A stretch of 64,000 bases of DNA from Hymenolepis diminuta (Eukaryota > Platyhelminthes > Cestoda > Cyclophyllidea > Hymenolepididae). Both the position numbers and the translations under genes were made by a program. Position 1 is the first letter of the stretch, and the number at the start of each line of letters is the position of its first letter. The notes under the pieces are model-generated. The model ran no database searches and had not been told where the DNA came from. It saw nothing but the letters and a program-made list of their open reading frames with translations. The stretch spans positions 774,426-838,425 of the forward strand of contig CAADRB010000036.1 in the NCBI GenBank assembly GCA_900708905.1. Direction: 5' to 3'. Below are positions 37,321 to 49,531 of this stretch, in pieces.

Positions 37321-40300
37321 AAACCTTTTTTGTATTTTGCATAATTTTAGCATTTTACCTACCTAAATTATCTTTTTTCATTCACCCAGTCATTCATATT
37401 TCATGCAATTTTCTCATGAGTTAAAGCATAGAAAACAGCGGAGATTAAAGAAAAGTTAAGTACCTGGATAAATTTTAGAAAATTAAATTATAGCTCATAA
37501 TTTTCACCTTGTCTTTACCAAGGTTCAAATAACATTTTATTTCACTTTTCCCGAGGCCCTCGTCTGTCGCATATTGATCATAACTATGACGTCTACGGAT
37601 CTCTCTCTTTTCTCAACGATTTTATTTATTTGCACCAAGACTTGACGCTCATAAGCACAAACTTCAGGATCTGGCGCCTTGATCCCTGCCTAGGAGAACA
37701 GCCCATAATTGTCTGGGAAGTATAAGTCAGTTCGTAATTAGTACACATGTTGATTGACCGGTAGTTTTTATTGAGCTGTCGATCATACCATCGTGTGTCC
37801 TCTAGTCATAGTCAAGTGACGGCAATTTCTACCACTCGAGTCAAGGGAGCTGAATCACATGCGCATGACACTAAGGTCCACAAACAGTATCTTTATAAAT
37901 AAACGGACATATTACTTACAGGCAGCCGGTCATGACTGAGACCAGACAGTTAATCTATAAGTGGAGCTTTAGGATGTGCAGTTCAGGAAAATTTTTAGAG
38001 TTGCCGTTCGTATGATGTCCGGAAGCAGCATCAGGCACTTGAGGAATTAAAAGGAGTTCATGTAAATAAATATATCTTTTAAACAAATTTATACTGTAAA
38101 TCATGAAAGTTTTGAGAATTTACAACATTGAATATGTATTGATACTGAATAAAGTATCACTAAAGAAAATCTCAAAATGAGTAAAATCTCTCCTTCAGAG
38201 GGTATCAATAGATACGGTTCCAGTGGCCGATTGGGTACATCCAGCATTTAAATTGCCAACTTATTATTCATTCTTTAATATATTTTGTTTTTATCATATT
38301 TGTAAGGTCTGAACGGAAGCACACACAAGTACCCAGGTAACATGGTAACAGTATGGATAGATGCGGAACCCAAATATGGGCGATCAGTTTGGCCATTGGA
38401 TCGATTAGAACATATACTTATTTTCATGCTTCTCGCTCGCGGAGGAGGATTGTGGTCATGCTGACAAGAATGTGTGGTATAGACTTTATGCCTTTTCATA
38501 CAAATTTGTCTCATGTTTGTGAGTGTTAATTAAAAAGCCTTATTTAAACTATGCCTCTTACATACTATTGGGATAACCGATTGAATCGTTTTAGTAGACA
38601 GGGGTAATCGTTGTGCAATGGTTAAAGTTTGTTTTTAAGTTTTAATTTGGACTGGCTAAGATTTTTTCAGAATTAATGAAATTCACAGCTATAAAGGGCC
38701 TACAAATCAGTATGGCCTGATGGATCTATTTTGTGTCATTTTAGTTGAAAAATTTGTGTGAAGCAGTATATTATAAGGGAGACGACCATGAGTGACGCCA
38801 GACATAACTGAAACGATGGAAGGTCCAGAACCGACATCAGACTCTTGGACAACAAGATAGATATCGCATTTAAAGATTTGAAATCATTAAGGTTAAGTGC
38901 ACTTCCTATTGGCATTGAGATACCCACAGCATTCAACCGCTATTCATAAAGCCTGAGATGGCTTAAATCACCACATCAATCTCCAAGTTAGAAAAATAAA
39001 TATGTCTGTTCAGGTTAGGTACAAGTAGGACTGTGTTTTGAAGGTTTATTTAACATAGTTTTAATATTCATCTTATTAACCAAGGGGGACTGATAAACCT
39101 TTTCATGCATTGAAAGGAAGAACTAAATGTACGTCCCGAACTGTATATTGGACAGAACGGGGATGGATGAATACCATTACAAGTCCGTAGTGGTTTACGG
39201 AAGGCACTTTTATTTACTTTATTAGCCAGATTTAACCATATGCCATTCCACTCATTGAGTATGCATAGACTTCCAACTTCTTGAACATGTATGCTAACCG
39301 CCCTCGCCGGCGGCGCACAGATTCATAAATTCTATTATTTAGAGTAGATTTTTAAATAAAAGTTAATTTCGTATGGTTTATACAAAGTCTCCATTTTTTG
39401 AACTGCTGATCGGTTTAACTTACCAAAGTTTATTCATATTACCAGACAACAGAGCATTATGTATTCCAACTTTTGTTTATATTCTGACTTTCTAGTGTCG
39501 TAGTAATAATACGCTATCACATTCGCGTTCAAGATTTTTGTATTAACACTTGGCAGGCTAAATCTTCTTAATGGTATATTTGATTCAAACTTAATGCTAC
39601 ATATAATGCCAAAGTGACTACCCACAGTTTTAAATTTTACTTCTCTAAAAGTGATAGAAGCACTGTCAAACAAACCATAAATATCATTTCACCTTCTCTC
39701 AAATAAAAGCAGCCACTAAATGTTAATTTTCTGCGGATTATCATCACATCAGTCCGAACTTTACTCACTAAGCCCTAGATACTTTAAGGCTACGGTTGCA
39801 ACATCAAGGAATATATGGACTCTGTTAATATTGTGATTTACGGAGGTAGCCAGCCGACATAATTAAGCACACGCATGCTCTGACAAGTAATTATCTAACC
39901 TTTAATTTTTTGAGAAAATTAAATGCATAAAAAAATAGAGTAAAAACGATAATTTATAACGACAATGTGCTTTAGAAAAAATGTTTTACAAAATTACGGG
40001 ATTGGGAACTGGTATCATTGATGTCATATCATTGAAAAACTTGTATCATTTTTATTTACTGTGTGTACTGGAGTGACTAACATATTCGTCTGTAAAGTCA
40101 ACGGTCACCTGTTTAATGGTGAGCGGAATAACCAGCCGCACTATCGGAAAGTTCACTGATGCTATCTAACTAACCAAGGTGAGTGTTGGAAAAAGCTTTC
40201 CAAAATTGGCTAGGGAGTTTTTATTCGCCATGCTTCTTTTCTCTCAGGTGATATTAATTGGAATACTTGGTCATTCTAAACACTGGATGTGGTCGTTCAT

Positions 40301-40449
40301 ATTGAACTCATGAGTTTCGAAAGGGAAGATAAGTATTTTAACCGCCTCGCTATCGGCGCACACTGACAAATCTTATAAATCACCATTCATTTATTTACAA
40401 TTTTCTAAATTGAATTATGTGATATCCAAACATTTGGGTTCTAGGCATA
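37321..40449. other. No gene seen; repeat-like patches
   Basis: A GC-richer patch at 37555-38030 ends near TATAAATAAACGG and contains CTGGCGCCTTGATCCCTG, which has the look of retroelement noncoding sequence. Another patch at 38300-38520 is open on the minus strand for 79 codons without a domain. A family C copy lies at 39222-39290. The frame at 39434-39673 (minus) is unrecognised. Confidence 0.45.
39222..39290 (+). repeat. Dispersed repeat family C, copy 3
   Basis: AGCCAGATTTAACC followed by a GCCATTCCACTCATTG block, matching 19085-19150 and 27078-27145. Confidence 0.45.
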
Positions 40450-40840
40450 GTTAAAACTCTTGACCCCACCAGAAGTGTTTCCCTTTACCTTACTGTGGGG
40501 TTTTTATATACCCCCTCCATTGCAACACAGAATACCGAGTAACGATCAAGAGATAGGAGGCCGAAAAAATCAAATTCGACGATGCAGTGTATATGTTTTA
40601 TAGGCCACGAGCTTATTTGAGGTTGGCTCGTAACCTTGCTGGTCAACGTGAAGCACACGCTGTATCCAGAACGGACCAATGGGGGCGCCGCAAATTGTCT
40701 CGAAGTCGCCCATCACCCATACCGATATGCGGACGCATGACGTTCCTGACAGTTGGACAGCTATTCAGGACAAAACTGTTATCGATCCGGCGATGTTTCG
40801 GCCTGGAAAAATTAATGACATGATGATAACTTATATTAAA
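40450..40840 (+). repeat. Family E copy 2: GC-rich decayed element
   Basis: Clearly richer in GC and CpG than its surroundings. From about 40640 one plus-strand frame encodes a stretch ending DSWTAIQDKTVIDPAMF and then KINDM, homologous to 37060-37320 (minus). A second overlapping frame (40587-40823) is also open for 78 codons and is Arg-rich. Which frame was real is decided by the conserved one. A TATA-box-like palindrome at 40497-40515 lies just upstream. The element looks young in composition but has stops upstream in the conserved frame, so it is not a live gene. Confidence 0.5.
40497..40515 (-). promoter_or_regulatory. TATA-box-like palindromic element
   Basis: Read on the minus strand this is GGGGGTATATAAAAACCCC: a strong TATATAAAA core inside GGGG/CCCC arms. 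It could be a core promoter of the GC-rich element, pointing leftward. No transcript start or conserved partner site supports this. Confidence 0.3.
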
Positions 40841-43800
40841 TTATAAGTTTAGCTAATAAAATGGCTTGGAGTGACTGCACTTCTGCCTTATCTATCTCCA
40901 AGTCTGAGTTATTTTTAGTTTACGGTCTATATAGTGGGCAAATAAACCATACCGGTAGAAACAGGACATTCTAACAACTCTCAACGATGCAGAAGAGTCT
41001 TACTTTATAAAATCTAGTCAAACGTATCCTAACTGGATGTTTCATGCGTAATTTCGAAGATGTTTCAATAAGGATTCCATTTCCAAACCAATAAACACGA
41101 AAAGTAAGAATTCAAATTCCCCTAGTATTAACGTTGTACAATCTGAAGCGCGTAAAAACAAACAGGAGAATATTTTGAAAAATCCCCAAAAATCGTCCAT
41201 TTGTTGTTTTGTATACAAATTAAAGACTGGGCGTTGTCCTCTAATAATCTCTCGAGGTGTTGTCAACATTTGGTGGAAAAAAACAAGCATCGTAAGAGGT
41301 AGATGAAAAGCTAGCTAGAGACATAAATGTTAACACTTGTTATAAAAGACTGGTATTTTGTGTTTACTACTGGCTTCATGTTTAAACTCTTGAAAATAAT
41401 TTCTTAAATTTATTGAAATGGTGTGGAAGATATTAACGGAGACCTCCTTTTTGTGCTGTCTGGTAGTAAATGTTATGTCCAGAGGTTTCATCATCCAACT
41501 GAAAATCAATTATATTCTAATGTCTACTCTTAGGACCGTTAAATTTCGAGTTTTCAGCACCTTAATGAAAAGATAAAAAACTAGTCCTTGTTTAAGAAAA
41601 TAACAGAGCAACCCTTAAAAGACACTAAGCAAAAGAAAACATCTAAAATATGATTTAAAAATCAAATTTACAATAGTAGAAAAATCTGAATGGAAGACTT
41701 GTCACGCCTGTTTCCTACAGAGCTGCTAATTACAGACGATGCTAACTAAAATGCCAAGAAATGCTTTGACATGGTAATCGTTGCGGACACCGAAAGTACA
41801 ATGCGAATGATAGCACGTGATCTGAGATTAACGCTCCAAAAATTTGTAGCGTCTTCTGATCTTTCCATATATCCTGGCGCCTATCTTGATTGGTCATTAA
41901 AGTAAATCATCAATATTTTTTATACAAAGACATGATGGGATTCTATTAGATAAAGAAATCAAACTGCAAGTTCGACTGAAACGATTTTCTTTATTATGAA
42001 CACGGAGATATAGTGAAACACTTAACAGTGCGTTGGATAAAAATGAATAATTTTTGTCAGACAAAAAATGATTTGACAGTTTGTTGAAAATTTATTTATT
42101 AATTTATTGTTGATGTAACTATTATCGAGTTCGGGGGATTGTGGCTACTCGTGGAAGCTAATAAGTTTATAAAAAAACTGTGATTTCTGTCCTGGCCTGT
42201 CCATGGTGTTTTTGTTGCCCAAACATCTTCACAAAAGGGGAATCATTGAAGTTAGCGTAATTAATTAATTTTTACTTAAATCCTTGCTTTGATTCGTATT
42301 TTCAAAACCGCTGGACCAGACGCATTTGGATGTGAGTTGAAGCTTGAACACTCCCATTGACTTTGAGAAATTTCACAGCTACTTGATTGAATTAAGCTGT
42401 TCTACATTCGGCTAAATAGTTTTATTCTTTTAATTCAAAACTGTCTTTTATTCTCTTGTATTATTAGAAGTGAATGGTTTTAAAATATGTTGAACATCCT
42501 ATTAACTTAGTTCCCTTCATTGGCCATTTCGGAATGTCTGAGTAGAAGCATAATTCAGTCTATCTCATCTCTCATAAGAGACGTTAAAACAGTCTTTCTC
42601 TAAGTCTTGGGTTGCAACAACTGGTAGCAAGCTTTTGCATTTATGTGTTGTATGGGACACTGAGGCTTAGGTTTCATAAGTGGGTCATTGTTATGGTAAA
42701 GTATCCGACTCTATTTGACAAAGAAACTGATAACCAAAACGTATAGTCCAAGGAAATTTACATTTGCTTTTATATTTTTGGATTTATCCGCCTTCATTTT
42801 AATAGCTCTCTAATAAATTAGAAGGATAGAATAAAATTTCAAAATATTACATCTTTCGTAATGGTTGATGACAAGATTGACTGAATTCGGTAATACCATT
42901 TTATATTCTGATGGTTTGAAGTATCAGTATCTAGTTCCGATGAATCTCGAATCTTTTCACACTTATATTGGTTCACTAAAAACAAATGTTATGGGTTTAA
43001 ATATTGGTACCAGTTGAATGTCTCTTCGTTTGCTTAATTTAAAGTTAGTTCTGATTGTTGGTCAGAACCTCAATCTATTTAATTATTTTTCATTTTGTCA
43101 TTTAATTCAAATAAAAGTGTTAGAAAAAATAAATGATTTTTATCCCAGGAAGTTTTGATTAACAATTTATTGTTAATGATAAATAAAATTCGCGCATTTG
43201 TTAAAATGAACTGAATTTGACGGTTGTTACTTGTGTAATTTCAAGTAAATTCCATAAGTTTGCTTTATCTCGCGTTGTTATTTGATTTTTGATTTTGTAG
43301 GCTATTTTGGGAGACAGAAATGTTATGAAAAAAACTGTTGCACTTTCAGCTATGGTCGTACCTATTTTTACAATTTTCTTCCATGCGTAATTTTTTGCCT
43401 GGTTAGTCCAAGTGACTCAAGTAGCTAAGGCTTATTTAATTGAAAGGCAAGAATAGCTAACATGACTAACCGTATTTTTTAAAAACTTATTTTATTTTGC
43501 AAAAGCTGCTAAAATTGACCATATTTTAATCAGGAAAAAAACGCGGAGGAAAGTAAGTAAGTATAATGTATTTGTAATTCATAGGCAATAATTAGTTTTC
43601 ATATTTTCTTAGGCAAAGTGTTCATACTTTCATTCAATATTGAGCGATCGCAGTTTAGTTAGTTGATTAGTCTCTTTCCGTTATCTTTTACGTTATATAG
43701 CTGTAGTGTTGGTAATGCTTCGTATGTTTGATCAGTAACAGTTTCCGTTAAACCTTTGAATATATTCGGCTAAATAGATTTGATATTGTAAACCAATTCT

Positions 43801-45846
43801 AAGCATTTCAAACGAATTTGGAAGCTATGCTAATTTGTCTTATGTATTGGTGTCACTCCAATTTAATCGCTGATGTACGTCCCCGATTTATGGCTGCTGT
43901 AGAGCTTCGTACATTGATAATGTGGTCCTGTCAGATGCGTCTGTAGTAATCCGCAATTCCCTAAAATATCTCTCTTTATCCCAAAATTTCTCAAAAGTAA
44001 CTTTGAATCAGCAACCACTCATGTGCATTGACTAGTATGGTTTGAATCTTTGTCCGTAGATTTCCACCGTTAGGACAGACACCTTCCATACACTTACTTT
44101 TTTATCCTATCCCCGTTATTCTTTTGTATTCCCGAAGGAATAGACTCGGTCTTCTTAAAAGTATCTGCTCGTTACATTCTTCTAGCCATATATGTGTGTT
44201 TTGGCATACGGAGATGCGGTATATTCCCACACTTCCTTTCCCATGCCCTTACTCGTTGTAATTAATAAAGCCCTTCATCCAGTAATCTCTCTCCCCTTCG
44301 TCCTGCTTTGTGGTGAAGTTTGGTAGTAATTAGAAGGAGAAGAGGAGAAAGATTCCAAATTGTTCTTTTAGGCGTCTACGTCAATAATTCCTTACTCTAT
44401 ATATCCCTTCCTGTTTCCCTCGCTCCCTACTCCAATATACCCATACTCTGTGCGATCAGCAGTTTTTCGTAATAAATCTTAGGACGTGGTCACCCTACCC
44501 CACTCCATCTTCCTCCTCACAGTTTGCTGTTTGTGTCTTTAAGGGCATCCAAGGACATAAAGGGGAGCTGTAATTTGCTTTTCACATTTAGCAATGTCTT
44601 TAAGCTACATTATTATTTTCGAGACTCCTATTTCTATACAAACACTGGTAGTAGTCTGCCGACTAATAGTAAAAATCGTATGTTTACTTATAAAGCAAAT
44701 ATACATAGCATTATTTGGATAAACACATACCTAATTCAACTCACATTGAAGAAAACATGCTGGCATTTTCCTTAATTTGGGACATATGATAAATTTTTCG
44801 GTCAGCAGTCTTTAAGAAAGAGCATACGTCATAGTAAAAGTTATGCGAAGATATCTTGGTATCTATAATAATGTTAGGGTTAAAGTTGAAATTATTCAGA
44901 AGACGGTTTAACGGTTGGATAAAACTCCAATCATAGAGAAATTTTGTAATTGAAATTGTTGGTCTCAATATTTGTAGAAACATGGCCTCTTCAATTGCGC
45001 ATATACATTGATTACCTTTCTACAAACATTATCACCCAAATTCTAATGCTATAACCATCACCATTGATTTTGTCGAATGTTCGAGCTGCGATTGATACGT
45101 CAAGCCGATGACATTTTTGGCGTCCAATTTAATATTTTACCCATAATTTCATTTTCTCCCATTTCCTTGAAATAAGTTTCAGAAAAGGAGGTTAATGTTA
45201 CAAGACTAAGTCTTCTTTGTTGGAGATTAACCGCAAGATATTCCAGAAAATATCTGCAAAGCAAGCTCATTAAACATTATGACTTTTCATAAAGTATTCT
45301 ATAGACCTTTAGGTCCGTTGTTTTGTTAAGGAAATGTCGCAATGGAAGACTGGTATTCGAAAACCTTGCCTTTACCTTAATTGACAACCGATAATTCTTT
45401 AAAACGGATGGGAACCTTACTGAACGCCACTGTAAGATTATTCATGCTAGAAGTTAAATACATATACATAGCTGATTTAATCAAACAAAGTGAGATTGTC
45501 ATAGTTTTGAAGAAGTGGTCTTCTTTATTCCATGGTAGCATCCAAAACTCCTTAATGAACTATCAGGTCTAAAAAGACATAGGTATGTGGGAAACATGAA
45601 ATTCGAACCTAGGATTTATAATTGTAATCGATACTCCTGCAGTTTAATAAACATAATCATAGTAGAACGATTAACTATGCTTTGAAAAATACGCAATCAA
45701 ACTAGTTAAAATTAATGCATGGCTGCTTTTCAGCAGCTTACCAATATCTCACCAAAAATTTCAACGAATCTTCTCCGTTTTGTTGATATTAACGTTTATT
45801 ACTTTCTAACAGGCAGACATTACTTTTCTAATTCAGTTGGAGGAAA
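40841..45846. other. No gene seen
   Basis: AT-rich. Frames at 41042-41290 (minus), 44524-44775 and 44741-44983 (minus) show no domain. A pyrimidine-rich patch (44100-44520) contains AATAAAG and AATAAAT signals and resembles repeat tails elsewhere. CTGGCGCCTATCTTGAT at 41875-41891 resembles the string near 37672. Confidence 0.5.
45598..45682 (-). repeat. tRNA-like SINE fragment
   Basis: On the minus strand, AGTTAATCGTTCTACTATG is followed about 45 bases later by TAGGTTCGAATTTC, a close B-box match. Order and spacing resemble the heads at 31861 and 33385. Confidence 0.35.
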
Positions 45847-46143
45847 TTAATTTAGATCGTAAAAAAGGATAGAGTGATTTAGCATATTAGGATGAATGCT
45901 TTCTGCGCAACAAAGTAATCTCGAAGAGCTGGTTTCTATGGTGAGTGAAGAAATAAAACACTTTTTGTGAAATTTTATTAGAGTGGAACAAATAAATAAG
46001 TTTCCATGCAAAGGAATGCTGCTGCTTGCCATACAACCTCCACAACAAGCCTGACGACTAAAATCTCTCCCTTTCTTTAATTTAACGCCTTTGATTATCT
46101 TTCGTATCATTTCGATGTCTTCAGTGTGAGGATCAAAGACCAT
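45847..46143 (-). CDS. Coding-like fragment, unrecognised
   Basis: From ATG at 46143 the minus strand is open for 98 codons. The first 28 or so look protein-like: acidic FDPHTEDIEMIRK, then basic GVKLKKGRDFS. The rest (Cys- and Ser-rich) looks like noncoding sequence. AGCACAG just before the ATG could act as a splice acceptor. AATAAA on the minus strand at 45974-45979 would suit a terminal exon. I do not recognise a family, find no partner exon, and cannot exclude a processed pseudogene or chance. Confidence 0.22.
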   Translation of the reverse strand: MVFDPHTEDIEMIRKIIKGVKLKKGRDFSRQACCGGCMASSSIPLHGNLFICSTLIKFHKKCFISSLTIETSSSRLLCCAESIHPNMLNHSILFYDLN

Positions 46144-47399
46144 ACTGTGCTTATTTTAAACAATTTTGGTAGGACGGAAGTGAATAAACTGCAATAATCC
46201 ACTTCATTTATTTTCTTTCAGTGTATATATTACAAAGAATCGAAATGCTTTATTTTGTAATTTTTAAACGACATACTTTTTATCATTTGTAACACTACCG
46301 TCACTAATAAAACATTTTCACGGAGACTTTACCATGTGGACATTACAATTGAAAATGGGCTTAACTTCTATTCCAGTGGCTCAAATCTAGAAATTTGATG
46401 ACAGCCTAGACATTCAGGATAGCGTTAAATAGATGCAATTACATTTGCCATTTTAACTCACTGAAGATATTTAAACGTTATACGTTGGAAATTTCCATGA
46501 TTAACATAAGTTTCATAGACATTTAAAATGCACCTAATTGGAGAAATAATGGGAATGGATATTAGAGATTATTCGCTACCCGAAAACTGAAGACCGCTTA
46601 GTCTAAAGAAATAATGAAAATATAGCTTGTTGGATGATAGGTGATCGAGATATATAATTAACCTTATTTGTATGTGTTCATTCACATGTGTAGTCAAGGC
46701 ATGTGCTCTAAGGGGCGTTCTGGACAGCATAAAATTTAATGTTAAAATTTTGGACGCACGAGGGAAAACAAAAGTAAATCATGGGAAATATTAGCCATTA
46801 AACAATTCTTAAAGTCATTGTAAAATCTGACTAGGTCTACCGGGATCACACCGATCTAATAGATGGAATAAGTCGAGCCACTCATGTCGCCAGATCACTT
46901 CGGAGGTGACAGACAAGCCAACCCCCAATTTATTAATAAATAAATTATGTTTATATACAAAATATTTCTTCATTAGACGTCAGTTATGTCTCGTCGTCGA
47001 TGTCTTGGCGTGATGATCGGCACCTGTTTAGGTATCTATGCACAAACACGCAAATACACAGCAGAACCACCTGTGAACACTGCGGTGGTTATCTTATCGC
47101 TAATCAATCATTTCTAATCGCCAGGTATTGATATGCATCTATTAGCTATAGCAGATGTTTAATTAACTAAGTACTTTGACTTTTTATAGTGAAAATAAAT
47201 CGGTAGTAGAAACTCATTTATGGACACTAACTTTCTTAATTTCTAAACTGAAAGATATGAATCCAACCCATAAAAGAGGGCAAAGCAGTAATATAATAAA
47301 AATATTAGTTTAAGTTTATCCAAAAGTAACATTTCATTTCGTTAGTCGAAGTAAGTCGAATTCGAAGTGGCGATAGCTGTTATTCTAAATAATTTTTAT
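46144..47399. other. No gene seen; possible retroelement noncoding part
   Basis: AT-rich up to about 46810, then a GC-richer patch (46820-47110) with ATTAATAAATAAATT. It directly precedes family E copy 3 and may be its leader or a terminal repeat. No matching second terminal repeat was found. Confidence 0.4.
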
Positions 47400-47900
47400 A
47401 GAAAATGTATGTCTGATTGATGGGACTCCCGGAAAAACAAAGATCGGGGCTGCAGAGCTTATGTTTTGTCTTGGAGTCTCTAAGTCATCCATCATCCTTA
47501 ACAAGACGCGGGCGTACATTACTACCGACAACTTGACAGTTATTTGGGACTAACCATTAATAGTCTAGCAGCGTACTGATCTACCAATATCAACAACATA
47601 AAGGCACCTTGTAGCCCTATTGATGAGGCGCCGCCATCACAAAGCCTCAGATTCTATGTACTTTTGAAAAAATGAGCAATATACATGGATTGGTCTCTGA
47701 TATACCGATATGATGGTGCAAGCTGGTTCGAGCGCCTGGAAAGATAGTCTAAAGAAATCCCTATCGTCATCGGAACAGTCATTAAGTACATTCTCCTATA
47801 ATAGTCTTGTTAGAAAGTTAATAAAGCGACCTTGGAGAAACTGGAAACCTATTTTGCTTCCTTCTCTCTCTGAGTCTGACTGAACTGGAGTCTAGCGATG
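47400..47900 (+). repeat. Family E copy 3: decayed coding-type element
   Basis: The frame is open from about 47410 through GTPGKTKIGAAEL and VSKSSIIL to TDNLTVIWD, then hits TAA at 47550. Homology to copies 1 and 2 continues after frameshifts. A shifted frame runs through APCSPIDEAPPSQ, a stop, then YDGASWFERLER at about 47707-47742, followed by more stops. The last motif resembles the start of retrotransposon Gag proteins, but that is a weak resemblance. This is the longest family E copy and gives the best view of its protein. Confidence 0.45.
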
Positions 47901-48248
47901 TCTAGTGGACGGATATATCATGACAACGGAATTAGATCTCCTAGCAATACCAAAACATAGATGGACCATACTTTACCCATGTGGGCAGCTGAGTAGTTAC
48001 GAAACATACATAATGCCTCTGTTTAATTAACAGAATGCCTTAAGTTAACTGTTTCTCGTCTTAATCTTATCTCTCTAATCTGAGTCAACTTTAGTTGATT
48101 AAAATCTATTGAGTAGATATACTAAAGAAGCAGGAAATGGACTTCCAAGCGTTCCTGAAGCATAGAAGAGGTACATTTTACAAAAATGTCGAGATTATCA
48201 GAAGTTATTACTGGAGAACGAATTTCTCTTTGGAATAAAACTGTTGTA

Positions 48249-48282
48249 TCAGTTTGTAACAGAAGTTCTGTCCATTTTTTAA
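48249..48282 (+). repeat. Mariner terminal inverted repeat, 3' end of element
   Basis: Starts TCAGTTTGTAACAGAAGT right after TA. It pairs with 49496-49529 at about 28 of 34 positions. Confidence 0.85.
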
Positions 48283-48320
48283 TTTGAACTAAAGTGAAAA
48301 TTTTGTCAAAATTACTTGAT

Positions 48321-49369
48321 TTATTGCTCAACATAGTCACCAGTTTATCATCTTCCCATCTTGCCATAAGCTTTCCGATTCCTTTTTCATAGAATTCAAC
48401 CAGTTCGGACTCAAAAACAGAAATTAGCTTCGTTTCGACCTCTTCTCTTGAAATAAGCCTTTGTTCCATTTAATGATTCTGTAAACTCCTGAAAGATGAA
48501 ATTAGGTTGATGCAAGATGGGGAGAATATGGTGGGTGATGCATGACTTCCCAGCCAAATTCTTCCACGAGATTTTTGGTTGCTCTTGGAGTGTGGGGTCT
48601 GGCATTGTCATGGTGCAGAATCACTCCTCTTCGATTGATCAAAAAAGGCCGTTTTTCCTGTAAAACTGCTTTTAAACGAGTTAGCTGCTGACGGTAAACT
48701 TCAGATGTCATTGTTTGATTGTCACTCACTAGTTCATAATAAACAATTCCCTTCAAATCCCACCATACACACAAAAGAATTTGTTGCGGGTGCAGTCCAC
48801 TTCTCGGTTTTGGAATTGGCTTTGAATCAGTGTCTTGACTTAGCCACCGTTTTTTGCGCTTAAAATTGTTATAAAGGATCCATTTCTCCTCGATGTGTGT
48901 TATGATTGGGTCTAAAAAAGGTGCCTGAAGTTCACGAGAACGCAGTGAAACACAAGAGGTCACACGCTGTTGCTTGTCGATTTCTGACAAATCGTGTGGG
49001 GGAGACTCATTTCCCAGCCTTTGAGACTTTCCCAGTCAAGTCCTTTCATTTCCTTATATGTGGTCATATACCAGCTTACGTGAAAGGTTTTACTCAATTC
49101 TCTAATAGTGCAGGTTGGACTTTCATCAATGGCAACTTGCAATTGCTCAGAATGGAGTTTTTTGAGCATCCTGCTCTCGGTTTGTCTTTCAGGCTGAAGT
49201 CATTCTTTTTGAACCGTGAAAGTGAAAATCACTTTCTGCAAGTCTTTTCATTCACACCATAATTTCCATAAGTGTCTTTGAGTGTTTTTGCAGCTGAGCT
49301 TGTCGTATTTCCTCGATGAAACTCAAACAGTAAACTATGTCTGATATGCTCTTTATTTGGAGTGTACAT
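48321..49369 (-). pseudogene. Mariner transposase, inactivated
   Basis: The reading begins at ATG 49369 (MYTPNKEHIRHSLLFEFHRG, the N-terminal DNA-binding part of mariner transposases) and ends at TAA 48321-48323 after GDYVEQ. A stop at 49229-49231 replaces the Trp expected after CRK. Frame changes follow near 49170, 49000, 48450 and 48340. In the catalytic region the first acidic position reads Glu (IEEKW instead of DEKW). The second aspartate is intact in HHDNARPH. Exactly 34 residues later, where D,D34D mariners have the third aspartate before FHLF, there is TAA (48502-48504). Family-typical pieces such as WWDLKGIVYYEL and HPPYSPHL are clear. Confidence 0.93.
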
Positions 49370-49495
49370 TAGGGCTAGAAATAGTTACTAATAACAATAA
49401 TTAGCATACAATCTGAAAGAAGAAATAATATTTTATTAAATAAGCATTCAACATTAACAAGCCAAATTGAAGTAATCGTACCACAAACACATAGC

Positions 49496-49529
49496 TAAAA
49501 AAGTGTACAGGACTTCTGTTACCATCTGA
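49496..49529 (-). repeat. Mariner terminal inverted repeat, 5' end of element
   Basis: On the minus strand it starts TCAGATGGTAACAGAAGT, followed by TA outside. It is the partner of 48249-48282. Overlapping open frames at 49401-49660 run through this end and are not genes. Confidence 0.85.
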
Positions 49530-49531
49530 TA

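Larger units (their letters stand above)
48247..49531 (-). mobile_element. Mariner (Tc1/mariner superfamily), decayed
   Basis: A complete insertion of 1281 bp (48249-49529) flanked on both sides by the TA target duplication that mariners create (48247-48248 and 49530-49531). The first 34 bp of each end match inverted at about 28 positions, beginning TCAG and sharing GTAACAGAAGT. The element lies on the minus strand and contains a single transposase frame broken by stops and frameshifts. Mariners move by cut-and-paste with a DDE/D-type transposase. This copy cannot make one. It sits 784 bp upstream of the palmitoyltransferase start codon, in the opposite orientation. Confidence 0.92.

Noticed and set aside
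46820..47110. Long terminal repeat of a retrotransposon
   Set aside because: The composition and the AATAAATAAA are suggestive, but I found no matching second copy downstream, no clear primer-binding site and no polymerase frames.
48906..49262. Plus-strand frame of 118 codons
   Set aside because: It is antisense to the mariner transposase and has no homology of its own that I recognise.
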